Translations under genes and position numbers: made by a program
Notes under the pieces: generated by a model
Told to the model about the DNA's origin: nothing
Seen by the model: only the letters and a program-made list of their open reading frames with translations
Databases searched by the model: none
Shown: piece after piece, positions 1 through 8,700 of the stretch
Numbering within the stretch: position 1 is the first letter of the stretch
How the letters are laid out: every line of letters begins with the position of its first letter
Source of the DNA: Parabacteroides faecis
Lineage (GTDB): Bacteria; Bacteroidota; Bacteroidia; Bacteroidales; Tannerellaceae
NCBI RefSeq assembly: GCF_014647375.1
Contig: NZ_BMPB01000012.1
Coordinates: 186,001-250,000, forward strand
Direction: 5' to 3'
DNA length: 64,000 nt

Positions 1-2
1 TC

Positions 3-235
3 AGCATCTGTAATTTGGATGCGATGAACTTATTCTCATTACGTGAAACAGGTTTATTGAATTTAATGGAGTTCGTTAAGAACTTTGTTATTTATGTCGG
101 CAAAGATAACAAATACAAAGGATCCACAATCAAATATCAGCTAAAATTCATCTCATATGCTTCGTTAAGTCCTTCGTACCAATGATTATTGAGAAGAATC
201 CGGATTCTATTGAAGTACCATATAAGAATGAATAA
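3..235 (+). pseudogene. Gene remnant at the left edge, unidentified
   Basis: A frame open from the window edge runs to a stop at 183-185 (about 60 residues, containing MEFVKNFVIYVGKDNKYKG). An overlapping second frame continues across 176-235 (VPMIIEKNPDSIEVPYKNE, then stop). The composition of both pieces looks coding, which suggests one gene C-terminus broken by a frameshift, or two related tails: both frames contain FVK followed by N or S and then FV. The first frame runs through the AGTTC-N5-GAACT site at 70-84, so inversion at that site would cut the peptide off just after FVKN. I do not recognise the family. It could also be chance open frame. Confidence 0.3.
70..84. repeat. Inverted site A, AGTTCGTTAAGAACT
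   Basis: The 15-bp sequence has palindromic arms AGTTC and GAACT around the core GTTAA. Its exact reverse complement occurs at 475-489. The architecture (5-bp arms, 5-bp core) is the same as the sites flanking the SusC switch at 33616 and 35272, where the core is GTCTA. It is a candidate crossover site for a site-specific recombinase acting in trans. Confidence 0.55.
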
Positions 236-299
236 GAGGTAGAAGTAAATTATGTTTCCTCTGATAGAGAGATGTAATATTCATTATATGCTAAAGGTA

Positions 300-372
300 G
301 TGGCATAGCAGTGGCACTGTAATGCCACCCTAGTGGCACAACTGGGCCATTATAGTGTCACTACCATGTCAC
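300..372. repeat. Cluster of GTGGCA/TGCCAC short repeats
   Basis: GTGGCA occurs at 300-305, 311-316 and 333-338, and its complement TGCCAC at 323-328. Related GTGTCAC and ATGTCAC follow up to 372. Adjacent copies can form alternative 6-bp hairpins (311-316 with 323-328, or 323-328 with 333-338), and TAGTGGCAC at 331-339 faces GTGTCACTA at 355-363 with one mismatch. No coding frame explains this. The cluster lies inside the candidate invertible segment 70-489. Its function is unknown; a protein-binding array or the scar of a mobile element are possibilities. Confidence 0.5.
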
Positions 373-474
373 AATCTAGCTGGAACCTCTTTCTCTTACA
401 CCTCTTTATTACCATTAGGAGAAGATAATAGGACTCTCCCTATGAAATAGCATGTAGTTTACTGAATTTTCCTT

Positions 475-489
475 AGTTCTTAACGAACT
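475..489. repeat. Inverted site B, AGTTCTTAACGAACT
   Basis: This is the exact reverse complement of site A at 70-84. Read on the minus strand, it continues with AAG after the last arm, which the SusC switch sites also do. The pair would define an invertible segment of about 420 bp ending some 20 bp before the enhancer-like sites of the TolC operon. Confidence 0.55.
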
Positions 490-508
490 ACGTCCTATTC
501 CCTCGATG

Positions 509-543
509 ACTTCATTATCGGACAGACTGTTCATTATCGGACA
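509..543 (+). promoter_or_regulatory. Tandem enhancer-like sites for the NtrC-type regulator
   Basis: The 14-bp sequence TTCATTATCGGACA is repeated at 511-524 and 530-543, a 19-bp period. The second copy lies in TGTTCATTATCGGACA (528-543), an imperfect palindrome of the form TGTTC-N6-GGACA. The pair ends about 45 bp before a sigma-54 promoter that drives an operon encoding an NtrC-type activator, so these are the likely upstream activator sites of that protein. The position and repeat are seen directly; the identity of the binding protein is inferred. Confidence 0.7.
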
Positions 544-586
544 CTTCTTTTGTTTGTATAGGGCAGATAATCAATGGTATAAGTTT

Positions 587-603
587 TTGGCATAGCTTTT
601 GCC
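587..603 (+). promoter_or_regulatory. Sigma-54 (RpoN) -24/-12 promoter
   Basis: TTGGCATAGCTTTTGCC matches the RpoN consensus TTGGCAC-N5-TTGCW, with GG (589-590) and GC (601-602) exactly 10 bp apart as required. Transcription would begin near 614, leaving a leader of about 16 bases before the ATG at 630. The second gene downstream encodes a sigma-54 activator, which makes an autoregulatory loop likely. Confidence 0.8.
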
Positions 604-629
604 TATAGCTGGGTAAAACATATATTACG

Positions 630-2114
630 ATGAAAAAGATCTATATAGCCATTACTTACTTATTGCTGACAAGCTTTGGTTTGCGAGCCGAAGAACAAGA
701 TAATATTGTCCATCTGACGTTGAAAGAAGCGATCACATTGGCACAACACCAATCTGTAGATGCCGCCGTCGCTTTGAATGAGTTGAAAACGTCCTACTGG
801 GAATACCGTACCCATGTAGCCGACCAGTTGCCGGAGGTCAATTTTAAAGGAACGATCCCTAGTTACAGCAAGCAATATACCCGTTACCAGCAGTCGGACG
901 GAACCTATGCCTTTGTGCAGGATAATAACCTGTCGATGAGCGGTGCGATCTCTGTCGACCAGAATATAGCCTTGACCGGTGGCAAAATATCGTTGAATTC
1001 TTCCCTTAATTTCTCCCGCCAATTGGGAGATGGAGCTTTCAATGAATATATGAGTGTACCGATCGGCCTGACCCTGACGCAACCGATCTTCGGAGTGAAC
1101 GACCAGAAATGGAACCGCCGGATCGAGCCTGTCCGTTACCAGGAGGCAAAGGCTGCCTATATCGAAAGTGTGGAAGGTGTAACGATCTCTACGATCGCTT
1201 ATTTCTTCAACCTGTTGCTGGCAAAAGAGAATCTGGTAACCTCTGTCCAGAATCTGGATAATGCGAACAAACTCTATGATATTGCCATCGCCAAACGAAA
1301 GATCGGACATATATCCGAAAGTGAACTGATGCAATTGAAATTGTCGGCATTGCAGGCAAAGGGTAAATTGACGGAGGCACAGTCCAATCTGAATGCCAAG
1401 ATGTTCCAGTTGCGCTCTTTCCTCGGGTTGAGCGAGGACGATGTGATAGAACCTGTCGTTCCTGAATCGGTACCGAATATGCGCCTTGTATATCAGGAAG
1501 TGTTGGAAAAGGCGCAGGAAAACAACTCATTTGCAAAACGTATTTTACGCGAACAACTGGAAGCCGATTATGCTGTAGCGACAGCGAAAGGAAAACGTCG
1601 CGATATCAATCTGTTTGCGTCTGTAGGATATACGGGAAAAGACAGTGACTTCAGAGGTGCTTATAATCCGTTGCGAGACAATCAGGTGGTCGAGGTCGGT
1701 TTTAGTATTCCTTTGCTGGACTGGGGGAAGCGGAAAGGTAAAGTAAAGGTAGCCGAGTCCAACCGCGAAGTCGTACTCTCCAAAAACCGGCAGGACCAGA
1801 TGACCTTCAACCAAAATATCTTCCTGTTGGTGGAGAATTTTAATAATCAGGCTGCCCAGCTGGAAATAGCGGAAGAGGCGGACGAGATTGCCCAGAAGCG
1901 TTACCGGACATCTATCGAAACATTTATGATCGGAAAGATTAATATCCTTGACCTGAATGACGCCCAACAATCGAAAGACGAGGCAAAACAGAAACATATC
2001 CAGGAGTTGTACGGGTTCTGGAGTTATTTCTATAATGTCCGTAGTGTGACACTTTATGATTTCCTGAACGATCGCAATCTCGATGCAGACTTTGAGGATA
2101 TCGTCAGAAAATAG
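630..2114 (+). CDS. TolC-family outer membrane efflux protein
   Basis: The 494-residue protein is an outer-membrane channel of the TolC/OEP family, the exit duct of a tripartite exporter or type I system. A signal peptide covers about residues 1-20 (ending LRAEEQ). The body has the two OEP repeats: long helical stretches rich in Ala, Gln and Glu around 185-275 and 370-460, alternating with strand segments. Length is normal for the family. It is the first gene of an operon with an NtrC-type regulator 29 bp downstream and its kinase. No inner-membrane pump or adaptor is present here, so the partners are either left of the window or elsewhere. In Bacteroidetes such regulator-linked TolC genes often serve MacB/FtsX-type ABC exporters; that link is inference. 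Regulation is probably by sigma-54 from the promoter at 587-603. Confidence 0.9.
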   Translation: MKKIYIAITYLLLTSFGLRAEEQDNIVHLTLKEAITLAQHQSVDAAVALNELKTSYWEYRTHVADQLPEVNFKGTIPSYSKQYTRYQQSDGTYAFVQDNNLSMSGAISVDQNIALTGGKISLNSSLNFSRQLGDGAFNEYMSVPIGLTLTQPIFGVNDQKWNRRIEPVRYQEAKAAYIESVEGVTISTIAYFFNLLLAKENLVTSVQNLDNANKLYDIAIAKRKIGHISESELMQLKLSALQAKGKLTEAQSNLNAKMFQLRSFLGLSEDDVIEPVVPESVPNMRLVYQEVLEKAQENNSFAKRILREQLEADYAVATAKGKRRDINLFASVGYTGKDSDFRGAYNPLRDNQVVEVGFSIPLLDWGKRKGKVKVAESNREVVLSKNRQDQMTFNQNIFLLVENFNNQAAQLEIAEEADEIAQKRYRTSIETFMIGKINILDLNDAQQSKDEAKQKHIQELYGFWSYFYNVRSVTLYDFLNDRNLDADFEDIVRK

Positions 2115-2143
2115 TATCTTTACAAATCCAAAAAGAAACCTAT

Positions 2144-3523
2144 ATGATATTGATTGTTGATGATGACGCTGCTGTCCGTTCTTCGCTTACCTTTTTGTTG
2201 AAGCGGGCAGGCTTTGAACCGGAAGCTGTTCCGGGGCCTAATGAAGCGTTGGCTATCGTCCGCCGGGAAGCGCCGCAGCTGATTTTGATGGATATGAACT
2301 TTACCTTGACTACGACGGGAGAAGAAGGAATACAGTTATTAAAGCAAGTAAAGATATTTCAACCGGACGTCCCGGTTATATTGATGACTGCCTGGGGGTC
2401 TATCTCACTGGCTGTACAAGGTATGCAGGCAGGAGCTTTCGATTTTGTCACCAAGCCCTGGAATAACCTCGTGTTGCTGAAGTCGATCCGTACGGCGCTT
2501 GAGTTGAATGAACAGAAAAAGGAAAAGAATTCGCCCCTGAACCGGAGTGATGCCGATAATAAATTCCACTTTGAAAAGATAATCGGCCAGAGTGATGCTT
2601 TGATGGAGGTGTTGGGTACTGTTTCACGTATAGCCCCAACGAATGCTTCCGTGTTAATCACCGGCGAGAGTGGAACGGGGAAGGAGTTGATCGCTGAAGC
2701 GATCCATGCCAATAGTCCGCGGATGAAAGAAGCCTTCGTAAAGGTTAATCTGGGTGGACTGTCGCAAAGCCTTTTTGAAAGTGAGATGTTCGGACATAAA
2801 AAGGGAGCATTTACGGATGCCTATATCGACCGTACAGGACGTTTTGAAATGGCCAATAAGGGAACTATCTTTCTGGATGAGATAGGCGACCTGGAATTGT
2901 CTTGCCAGGTAAAACTATTACGTGTGCTGCAGGATCAGACATTTGAAGTGCTGGGTGACAGCCGTCCCCGCAAGGTCGATATCCGGGTGGTCAGCGCAAC
3001 TAACTGTAATCTGCCGGAAATGGTGGCAACACGTACTTTTCGCGAGGATCTGTTCTACCGGATCAACCTGATCACCATTCATCTACCTGCACTTCGTGAA
3101 AGAAAAGACGATATTCCTTTGCTTGCCCGTTATTTTGCGGATAAGCAATCGGATATAAACGGTTTGCCGAGAGTTTCTTTCTCTTCCGATGCCGTCGGTT
3201 TTCTGCAGCGTCTTCCTTATCCGGGAAATATCCGTGAGTTGAAGAATCTGGTGGAAAGGACCATGTTGGTATCCGGCAAATCGTTGCTGGATGTTTCCGA
3301 CTTTGAAGGGCAGTGTCTGAATCTGGGTAATAACCAGCCGGTACGGAAAGGCGGAAGCGTCAATTTCGAGGGAATGACATTGGATGAGATAGAAAAACAG
3401 ACCATCTTGCAGGCACTGGAAACACATGAAGGGAATCTTTCGCATGTCGCCTCCGCTTTGGGCATCAGTCGGGCGGCCCTGTACCGCAGGCTGGAAAAAT
3501 ATGGAATACCTACCGATAAGTAA
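2144..3523 (+). CDS. Sigma-54-dependent response regulator, NtrC family
   Basis: This 459-residue cytoplasmic activator has three domains. The receiver (about 1-120) has acidic residues D6-D8, phospho-acceptor D50 and conserved K104. The AAA+ domain (about 145-380) has Walker A GESGTGKE at 174-181 and Walker B ending in D245-E246. A Fis-type helix-turn-helix closes the protein (about 425-457). The loop that contacts sigma-54, normally GAFTGA, reads GAFTDA at 221-226. The downstream histidine kinase begins 11 bp later and is its likely phosphodonor. The likely target is the operon's own promoter at 587-603 through the sites at 509-543, plus unlinked promoters outside the window. Confidence 0.95.
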   Translation: MILIVDDDAAVRSSLTFLLKRAGFEPEAVPGPNEALAIVRREAPQLILMDMNFTLTTTGEEGIQLLKQVKIFQPDVPVILMTAWGSISLAVQGMQAGAFDFVTKPWNNLVLLKSIRTALELNEQKKEKNSPLNRSDADNKFHFEKIIGQSDALMEVLGTVSRIAPTNASVLITGESGTGKELIAEAIHANSPRMKEAFVKVNLGGLSQSLFESEMFGHKKGAFTDAYIDRTGRFEMANKGTIFLDEIGDLELSCQVKLLRVLQDQTFEVLGDSRPRKVDIRVVSATNCNLPEMVATRTFREDLFYRINLITIHLPALRERKDDIPLLARYFADKQSDINGLPRVSFSSDAVGFLQRLPYPGNIRELKNLVERTMLVSGKSLLDVSDFEGQCLNLGNNQPVRKGGSVNFEGMTLDEIEKQTILQALETHEGNLSHVASALGISRAALYRRLEKYGIPTDK

Positions 3524-3534
3524 ATGATATTCAG

Positions 3535-4836
3535 ATGAAGGTCAAAGGATTGTTTTGGATATTGACAGGGTTACTGCTGACTATTTTAGGAGTGATTACT
3601 TATTATGTCTTCTACAATTTATCTTCTGCCCTGTTCTTCCTTGTAGAGGGACTTATCCTGATAACTATTCTGTATCTTTTCCTCTTTTATCGCCGCATCA
3701 TCAAACCGTTGGATATTATCGGTAATGGTATGGAGTTGCTGAAAGAACAGGATTTCAGTTCCCGTCTGAGCCGCGTCGGACAGAAGGAAGCCGACCGTAT
3801 CGTGGATATTTTCAATAAGATGATGGAACAGCTGAAGAACGAGCGTCTGCATCTGCGGGAGCAGAATCATTTCCTGGATTTGCTGATCAACGCATCTCCT
3901 ATGGGTGTGATCATGCTGAACCTGGACGGTGAGATCATTTCGCTTAATCTGTCGGCCCGTATGATGTTCGGTCAACCGTCGTCTGTCGATTTTGCCGGGA
4001 AATCTTTTGCAGAAATAGACTCTCCGCTGGCAGTGGAGTTGGCGCGCATCCCTTTGTATGAATCGCAGACTGTCCGCCTGAATGATGCCAATATATATAA
4101 ATGTACGCATTCTTCTTTTGTGGACAGGGGATTTCATCATTCGTTTTATCTGGTGGAGATACTGACACAGGAGGTATTCAAGGCAGAGAAGAAAGCCTAC
4201 GAAAAGGTGATCCGTATGATTGCGCATGAGGTAAACAATACAACAGCAGGCATCACTTCTACCCTGGATACCCTGGAGTCGACTTTCAGCGAGATGGAAA
4301 ACACGGAAGATATATGCGACGTGTTACGCGTCTCTATCGAACGTTGTTACAGCATGAGCCATTTCATAACGAACTTCGCTGATGTCGTGCGTATCCCGGA
4401 GCCGCAGTTGCGTAACCATGAATTGAATACAGTGGTGACTTCCTGTAAACGGTTTATGGAAACGATCTGTCAGAATCGTAATATCCGGATCATCATGGAA
4501 CTGGATGAAATTTCTCCGGTTGTGAAGCTGGATAGTTCGCTTTTCGAACAGGTCCTGGTCAATATTATCAAGAATGCTGCGGAGTCTATCGGACATGACG
4601 GCCAGATCTATATTCGTACTTCACGCAATCCGGTCTGTCTGGAAATTACCGATACAGGTAAGGGCATAGATAAAGAGACTGAAAAGAAACTGTTCAGTCC
4701 TTTCTTCTCTACCAAACCCAACGGACAGGGCATCGGGTTGATCTTTATCCGCGAGGTACTACAGAAGCAGAATTGTTCTTTCTCCCTTCGTACCTATACG
4801 GATGGCCTGACCCGGTTCCGTATCCTTTTCGAATAA
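3535..4836 (+). CDS. Sensor histidine kinase, NtrY/NtrB-like
   Basis: The 433-residue membrane kinase is the partner of the preceding NtrC-type regulator. Two adjacent membrane helices (about 7-27 and 31-52) with almost no periplasmic loop are followed by a HAMP-like linker (about 53-105) and a PAS-like segment (about 110-210). The dimerisation helix carries the phospho-acceptor H231 in IAHEVNN, and the HATPase domain has NIIKNAAES, DTGKGID and GQGIGL. Lacking a sizeable periplasmic domain, it probably senses a membrane or cytoplasmic cue, for example envelope stress or substrate load on the exporter. It ends the operon; the next gene is convergent 30 bp away. Confidence 0.92.
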   Translation: MKVKGLFWILTGLLLTILGVITYYVFYNLSSALFFLVEGLILITILYLFLFYRRIIKPLDIIGNGMELLKEQDFSSRLSRVGQKEADRIVDIFNKMMEQLKNERLHLREQNHFLDLLINASPMGVIMLNLDGEIISLNLSARMMFGQPSSVDFAGKSFAEIDSPLAVELARIPLYESQTVRLNDANIYKCTHSSFVDRGFHHSFYLVEILTQEVFKAEKKAYEKVIRMIAHEVNNTTAGITSTLDTLESTFSEMENTEDICDVLRVSIERCYSMSHFITNFADVVRIPEPQLRNHELNTVVTSCKRFMETICQNRNIRIIMELDEISPVVKLDSSLFEQVLVNIIKNAAESIGHDGQIYIRTSRNPVCLEITDTGKGIDKETEKKLFSPFFSTKPNGQGIGLIFIREVLQKQNCSFSLRTYTDGLTRFRILFE

Positions 4837-4865
4837 GATTATTTACTCGATCGACAGGAGGCTTT

Positions 4866-5750
4866 CTACTCTTTAAAAGAATAAACAGCCGATATGTTCA
4901 CAATATCCGGATGAAGGGGAAGCGTCCATACGACCCGGTTATCCGGATCGACTTCTATCAGCAAAGGTTGCGATTTATCTTGGCTATGTCCGTTCCAGTT
5001 GCTTATCAATGTGTTCCCGTTCTTATATCGAACCAGTTCAGCTACGAATAATAAAGAGATGTTTGACAGGTCATCGTTTCCGACTTTCCTGACAATCTGT
5101 TTGCTTTCCGGGGCAATCTCGACGAAATAGTGCGCATCCCCGCATGAAACCAGCCAGTTCCCGTTTTTCAATATCTGGATAGCAAAAGGATTTCCTCCGC
5201 ACTCGACCTTGTTGATGACCTCTTTCTCCTTATTCATTTCTATAACCTCTCCTTTTCCCATTAGCGGTATCAGATAGGTGTTTTGAGGTGTTTTTACAAT
5301 TTGACGGAATTGGTCATGTACGCCGGTAATACTGGTATCGAACTCTATTTCTTCTACGGGTTGCCCGTGCGGATCGAGTTCGATGATTCGGGAAGGTGTA
5401 CCGCAGATAGCCAGCATATAACGGCCGGACGGCAATTGGGTGGCAGTAAATAATTCTTCCCCCTTCTTGGCCTTGAAGTCCCACAGCGTCTGCTGTTCAC
5501 GGTTGATCAGCCGGGCACCGGAGGTATAGGCATAGAAGATATTCCCTTCTTGGGTTATTTCAACATCGTTGCAATCCTCATGAGCTGCCAGCGGATGGCT
5601 CCATTCGATCTCTCCTGTTTTTTTGTCGAGAATCGCTACCTGTTTCCAGCCGCAGCCGGAAACGAGTAGCTTTTCTCTGGTGTCATTACATGAGCAATAA
5701 GTGCTAATCATTGCTATGAAAAACAAGTATCTGAAATATCGGTATATCAT
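4866..5750 (-). CDS. Secreted beta-propeller (PQQ-like) lipoprotein
   Basis: The 294-residue protein has an N-terminal export signal ending in a Ser-Cys at about residue 21 (ISTYCSCND), compatible with a lipoprotein. The rest consists of repeated strand motifs such as VAILDKKTGEIEWSHPL, TLWDFKAKKGEELF and ITEL-type blades, as in PQQ-like or WD-type propellers. Its ATG overlaps the stop of the upstream 1108-residue cytochrome/FGE-like protein by 4 bp (ATGA), indicating translational coupling and a shared function. No PQQ dehydrogenase catalytic residues are apparent, so an interaction or sensory role is more likely than catalysis. The substrate is unknown. Confidence 0.75.
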   Translation of the reverse strand: MIYRYFRYLFFIAMISTYCSCNDTREKLLVSGCGWKQVAILDKKTGEIEWSHPLAAHEDCNDVEITQEGNIFYAYTSGARLINREQQTLWDFKAKKGEELFTATQLPSGRYMLAICGTPSRIIELDPHGQPVEEIEFDTSITGVHDQFRQIVKTPQNTYLIPLMGKGEVIEMNKEKEVINKVECGGNPFAIQILKNGNWLVSCGDAHYFVEIAPESKQIVRKVGNDDLSNISLLFVAELVRYKNGNTLISNWNGHSQDKSQPLLIEVDPDNRVVWTLPLHPDIVNISAVYSFKE

Positions 5751-8700
5751 TCTTCTGTCATTACTACACGGAATCCTACATTGTAAACTTTCTGATATTC
5801 ACGGTATGGCAGACGGAAAGACGAGGTCGAGCGGTAAGGACGATCGTACCAGGAACCGCCACGAACAACCCGTTTACCGTTTTCTGAAACGGTTTCGTTT
5901 CGCCCGTCCTTTTCATTGTAAGGATAGGGCTGGTAGGAAGATAAGGTCCATTCCCATACATTTCCGTGCATGTCGAACAGGTCCCAGGGGTTGCGGACGT
6001 AACGCCCTACCGGTTCGGAAATAAATCCTCCGTCATTATAAGTCGTATCGCGTGGAATCCAGTCGTCGTATTTATTCGGATTCTCAATGACCATAGCACT
6101 TTCATAGAATTTGTAGGCGGTACAGGCGGCAAATTCTTTCAGTTTGATATCTCCGAGGTTGGCATAACGGGAGAAATCGGCCGACATGTCACCATACCAG
6201 AAAGGCGTGTCGCTTCCCGCCCGGCAAGCCCATTCCCATTGCGCTTCCGTAGGAAGGGAGAACTTCATACCGGTCTTTTCGGATAACCACTTGCAATAGT
6301 CCATTGCTTCCTGCCAGGAGAGGCGTACGGCAGGCTGATCCGGATGATTCATCGAATAACCTTTCCGTCCGAACTGGTAACCGTGGCGATGTTCGTCGCG
6401 GCTGTCGTGTGCCGGGTTATAAGCTCTGAACTGTGCGTTCGTTATCTCGAAACGTCCCATCCAGAAAGGTTTGTCTATCTGTACGATCGTTTGCGGCAGT
6501 TCGTCCGGGTTCCGGTTGCTTCCCATAATAAAAGAACCGGCCGGTATTTTTACCAGTTCCAAAGTAATGCCGTTACCCAGCGGAATGCTTTTCTGGAAAT
6601 TCCCTAGATTTAGTTGTTTCTGATGGGTTGCTCCCCACTGTGCATATGTTTTTTCTGTCGGGTTGTAGATCGGCCATTTCTCTAGTAAGGTATCGCCTAT
6701 AGCTTTCTGTTCCTTCTCAAACCGGACCGGTTCGATATTCTGTGGAATCTCCGGCAGCCATTCAGCGGTCGACTCCGGTGCACCGAACATTTCGCGGTAT
6801 AGTTCGCGCAATTCATTGCTCTTTTCTGTATCTTCAAATTTCGGAATGTCAGAACGGCGTCCGTGGAAAGGTGCGTTGAAGTCTATCCAGCAGGCCAGCT
6901 TCTCCATAGACTCTTTGTCCAGCTTGACACCGTAATGGCCTTTCTGGAGAATCTGCATCAGTTCGGTCTGATCGGCATGTACGTCCATCGGAACCAGCAT
7001 GTGCATATCGCTCTCGATACCCGGCCGACGCACGTAACGATGCAGGTTGGCATACGAAAGTGTAAAATGTCCGCCGTTCTTCCAGGCTCTTCCCGATATG
7101 TCCGAAGTCCAGTCATCGATCCATTTATCTCCTTTTAGGTATGGTTTTCCGGGTTTGTCCTGATTGTGACAGGAGATGCAATATTTATCCAAAACAGGCT
7201 GTACTTCGTGACGGTAGCTGAATCCTCTCTCTTTCCCGTACCATTCTTTGATGGCCTGCGGTTTTTGCAGGGATGCTTTCGTCCGTTTCGGAATGGCTAT
7301 TGTCGATTTTTCCTCATGGCAACCGATGCAAGAGACTGTTTCGCCCGGCATTCCGGTGAACCAGCTTCTCATGACCTGTAATGCTTTTCCCTCTGCATCC
7401 AGCGGTTGTACGAATACGGCCGTATTGGCGGGGATGGTAAACATGGCCGAGCCGTCTTCTTCGACATCCACTTCACCCAGGATCCGTTTGATGTCCCACG
7501 GTCCGTCCATACCGATGGTGCCCAGCAATCCGCCTTGACCCCACGGGCTGAAGTTGAAAGAACCGATGCGTAGTTTCTTTACTGTACCACGCGGAATACC
7601 TTTTAGTCCTTCACCTTCATAAATGTCTTGCAGGAAAACTGTGGAAGTTGAAGATGCCAGATTGATACGGTCGGGGATTACATTTGGTGATTTACGATTA
7701 TCCATCAATACTGGTTCGAGGTAGGCTACATCTTCCTCTTCGGCAATTAGAGTACGGTTATCGAACGTGTCGACCAGGTAAAGCCCCCACAGGCTTTCCG
7801 GATTTTCCTTCATGGAAACCAGATAGTATGTATCGTTCAATGGATACGGTTGCAGGAACTGCGGCCATATACCGTCGGGTAGGCGGTCGCGAACGACTGC
7901 TTCCACTTTTCTACCGGCATACGGGATTTCGGCAACGACTCCGTCCGCTTCGTGACGCCCTTTATTGGTATCGATAATCAGCATGCGCCCGCTACGTGAA
8001 ACGCTGTGATGACCGGAGGCAATGCCGACCACGGCCGACGGTCGTCCTGGTATGGGGCGGGCATTGAAGAATGAAGTCGGGAAGTAGGAGTTGGAACCAT
8101 AGAAAGCCGATTGCGTGGTACCGTCCGGATTCATGGTAAACAACAGGCGTGAATTGGAATGGGGCAGATCTGCATACTCCCAACGCTGGTAGAGCACGGT
8201 GCCGTTGTCCATCATGACCGGTCCCCAATTGCTGTCCTGGTCGTATGTCAACTGGCGGGTTTGTTTTGTTTTCGGATCATACAGGAATAATCCGCACATT
8301 TTATTTCCTCCATCCGTACAAGGCAATCCCAGGAAGGTTCCTGTCGAACAGAAAATATAACGTCCGTCCGGTGTATAGCAACCGTCGAAACTGTCGAAAT
8401 CTTTATATGTATCCGGGGTTAGTTGATGGGTTTTTCCTGTTGTGATGTCGAGTTCGAACAAATGCCAGCGGTCGGAGGAGCCGATAGAGGAATACATCAG
8501 TTTCTTTCCGTCGAAATAAGGTTCCGGATCGGTAACGATCATTCCCGCTTCCGGTTTGTATAAGGTCGATTGTTTGATTTTGCCGGGATTGATGGTAAGC
8601 GAGACAAACTCGTTGGTCCAACCTGTTTTAGGATTCCATATCTCGGAGTTATTCTGGAAATTGGAGGGGGCGATACCCAGTTCGCCACTCATGGCTTTGC

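Noticed and set aside
3619-4227. Long minus-strand frame inside the histidine kinase gene
   Set aside because: It is antisense to a well-supported kinase and has no recognisable domain.
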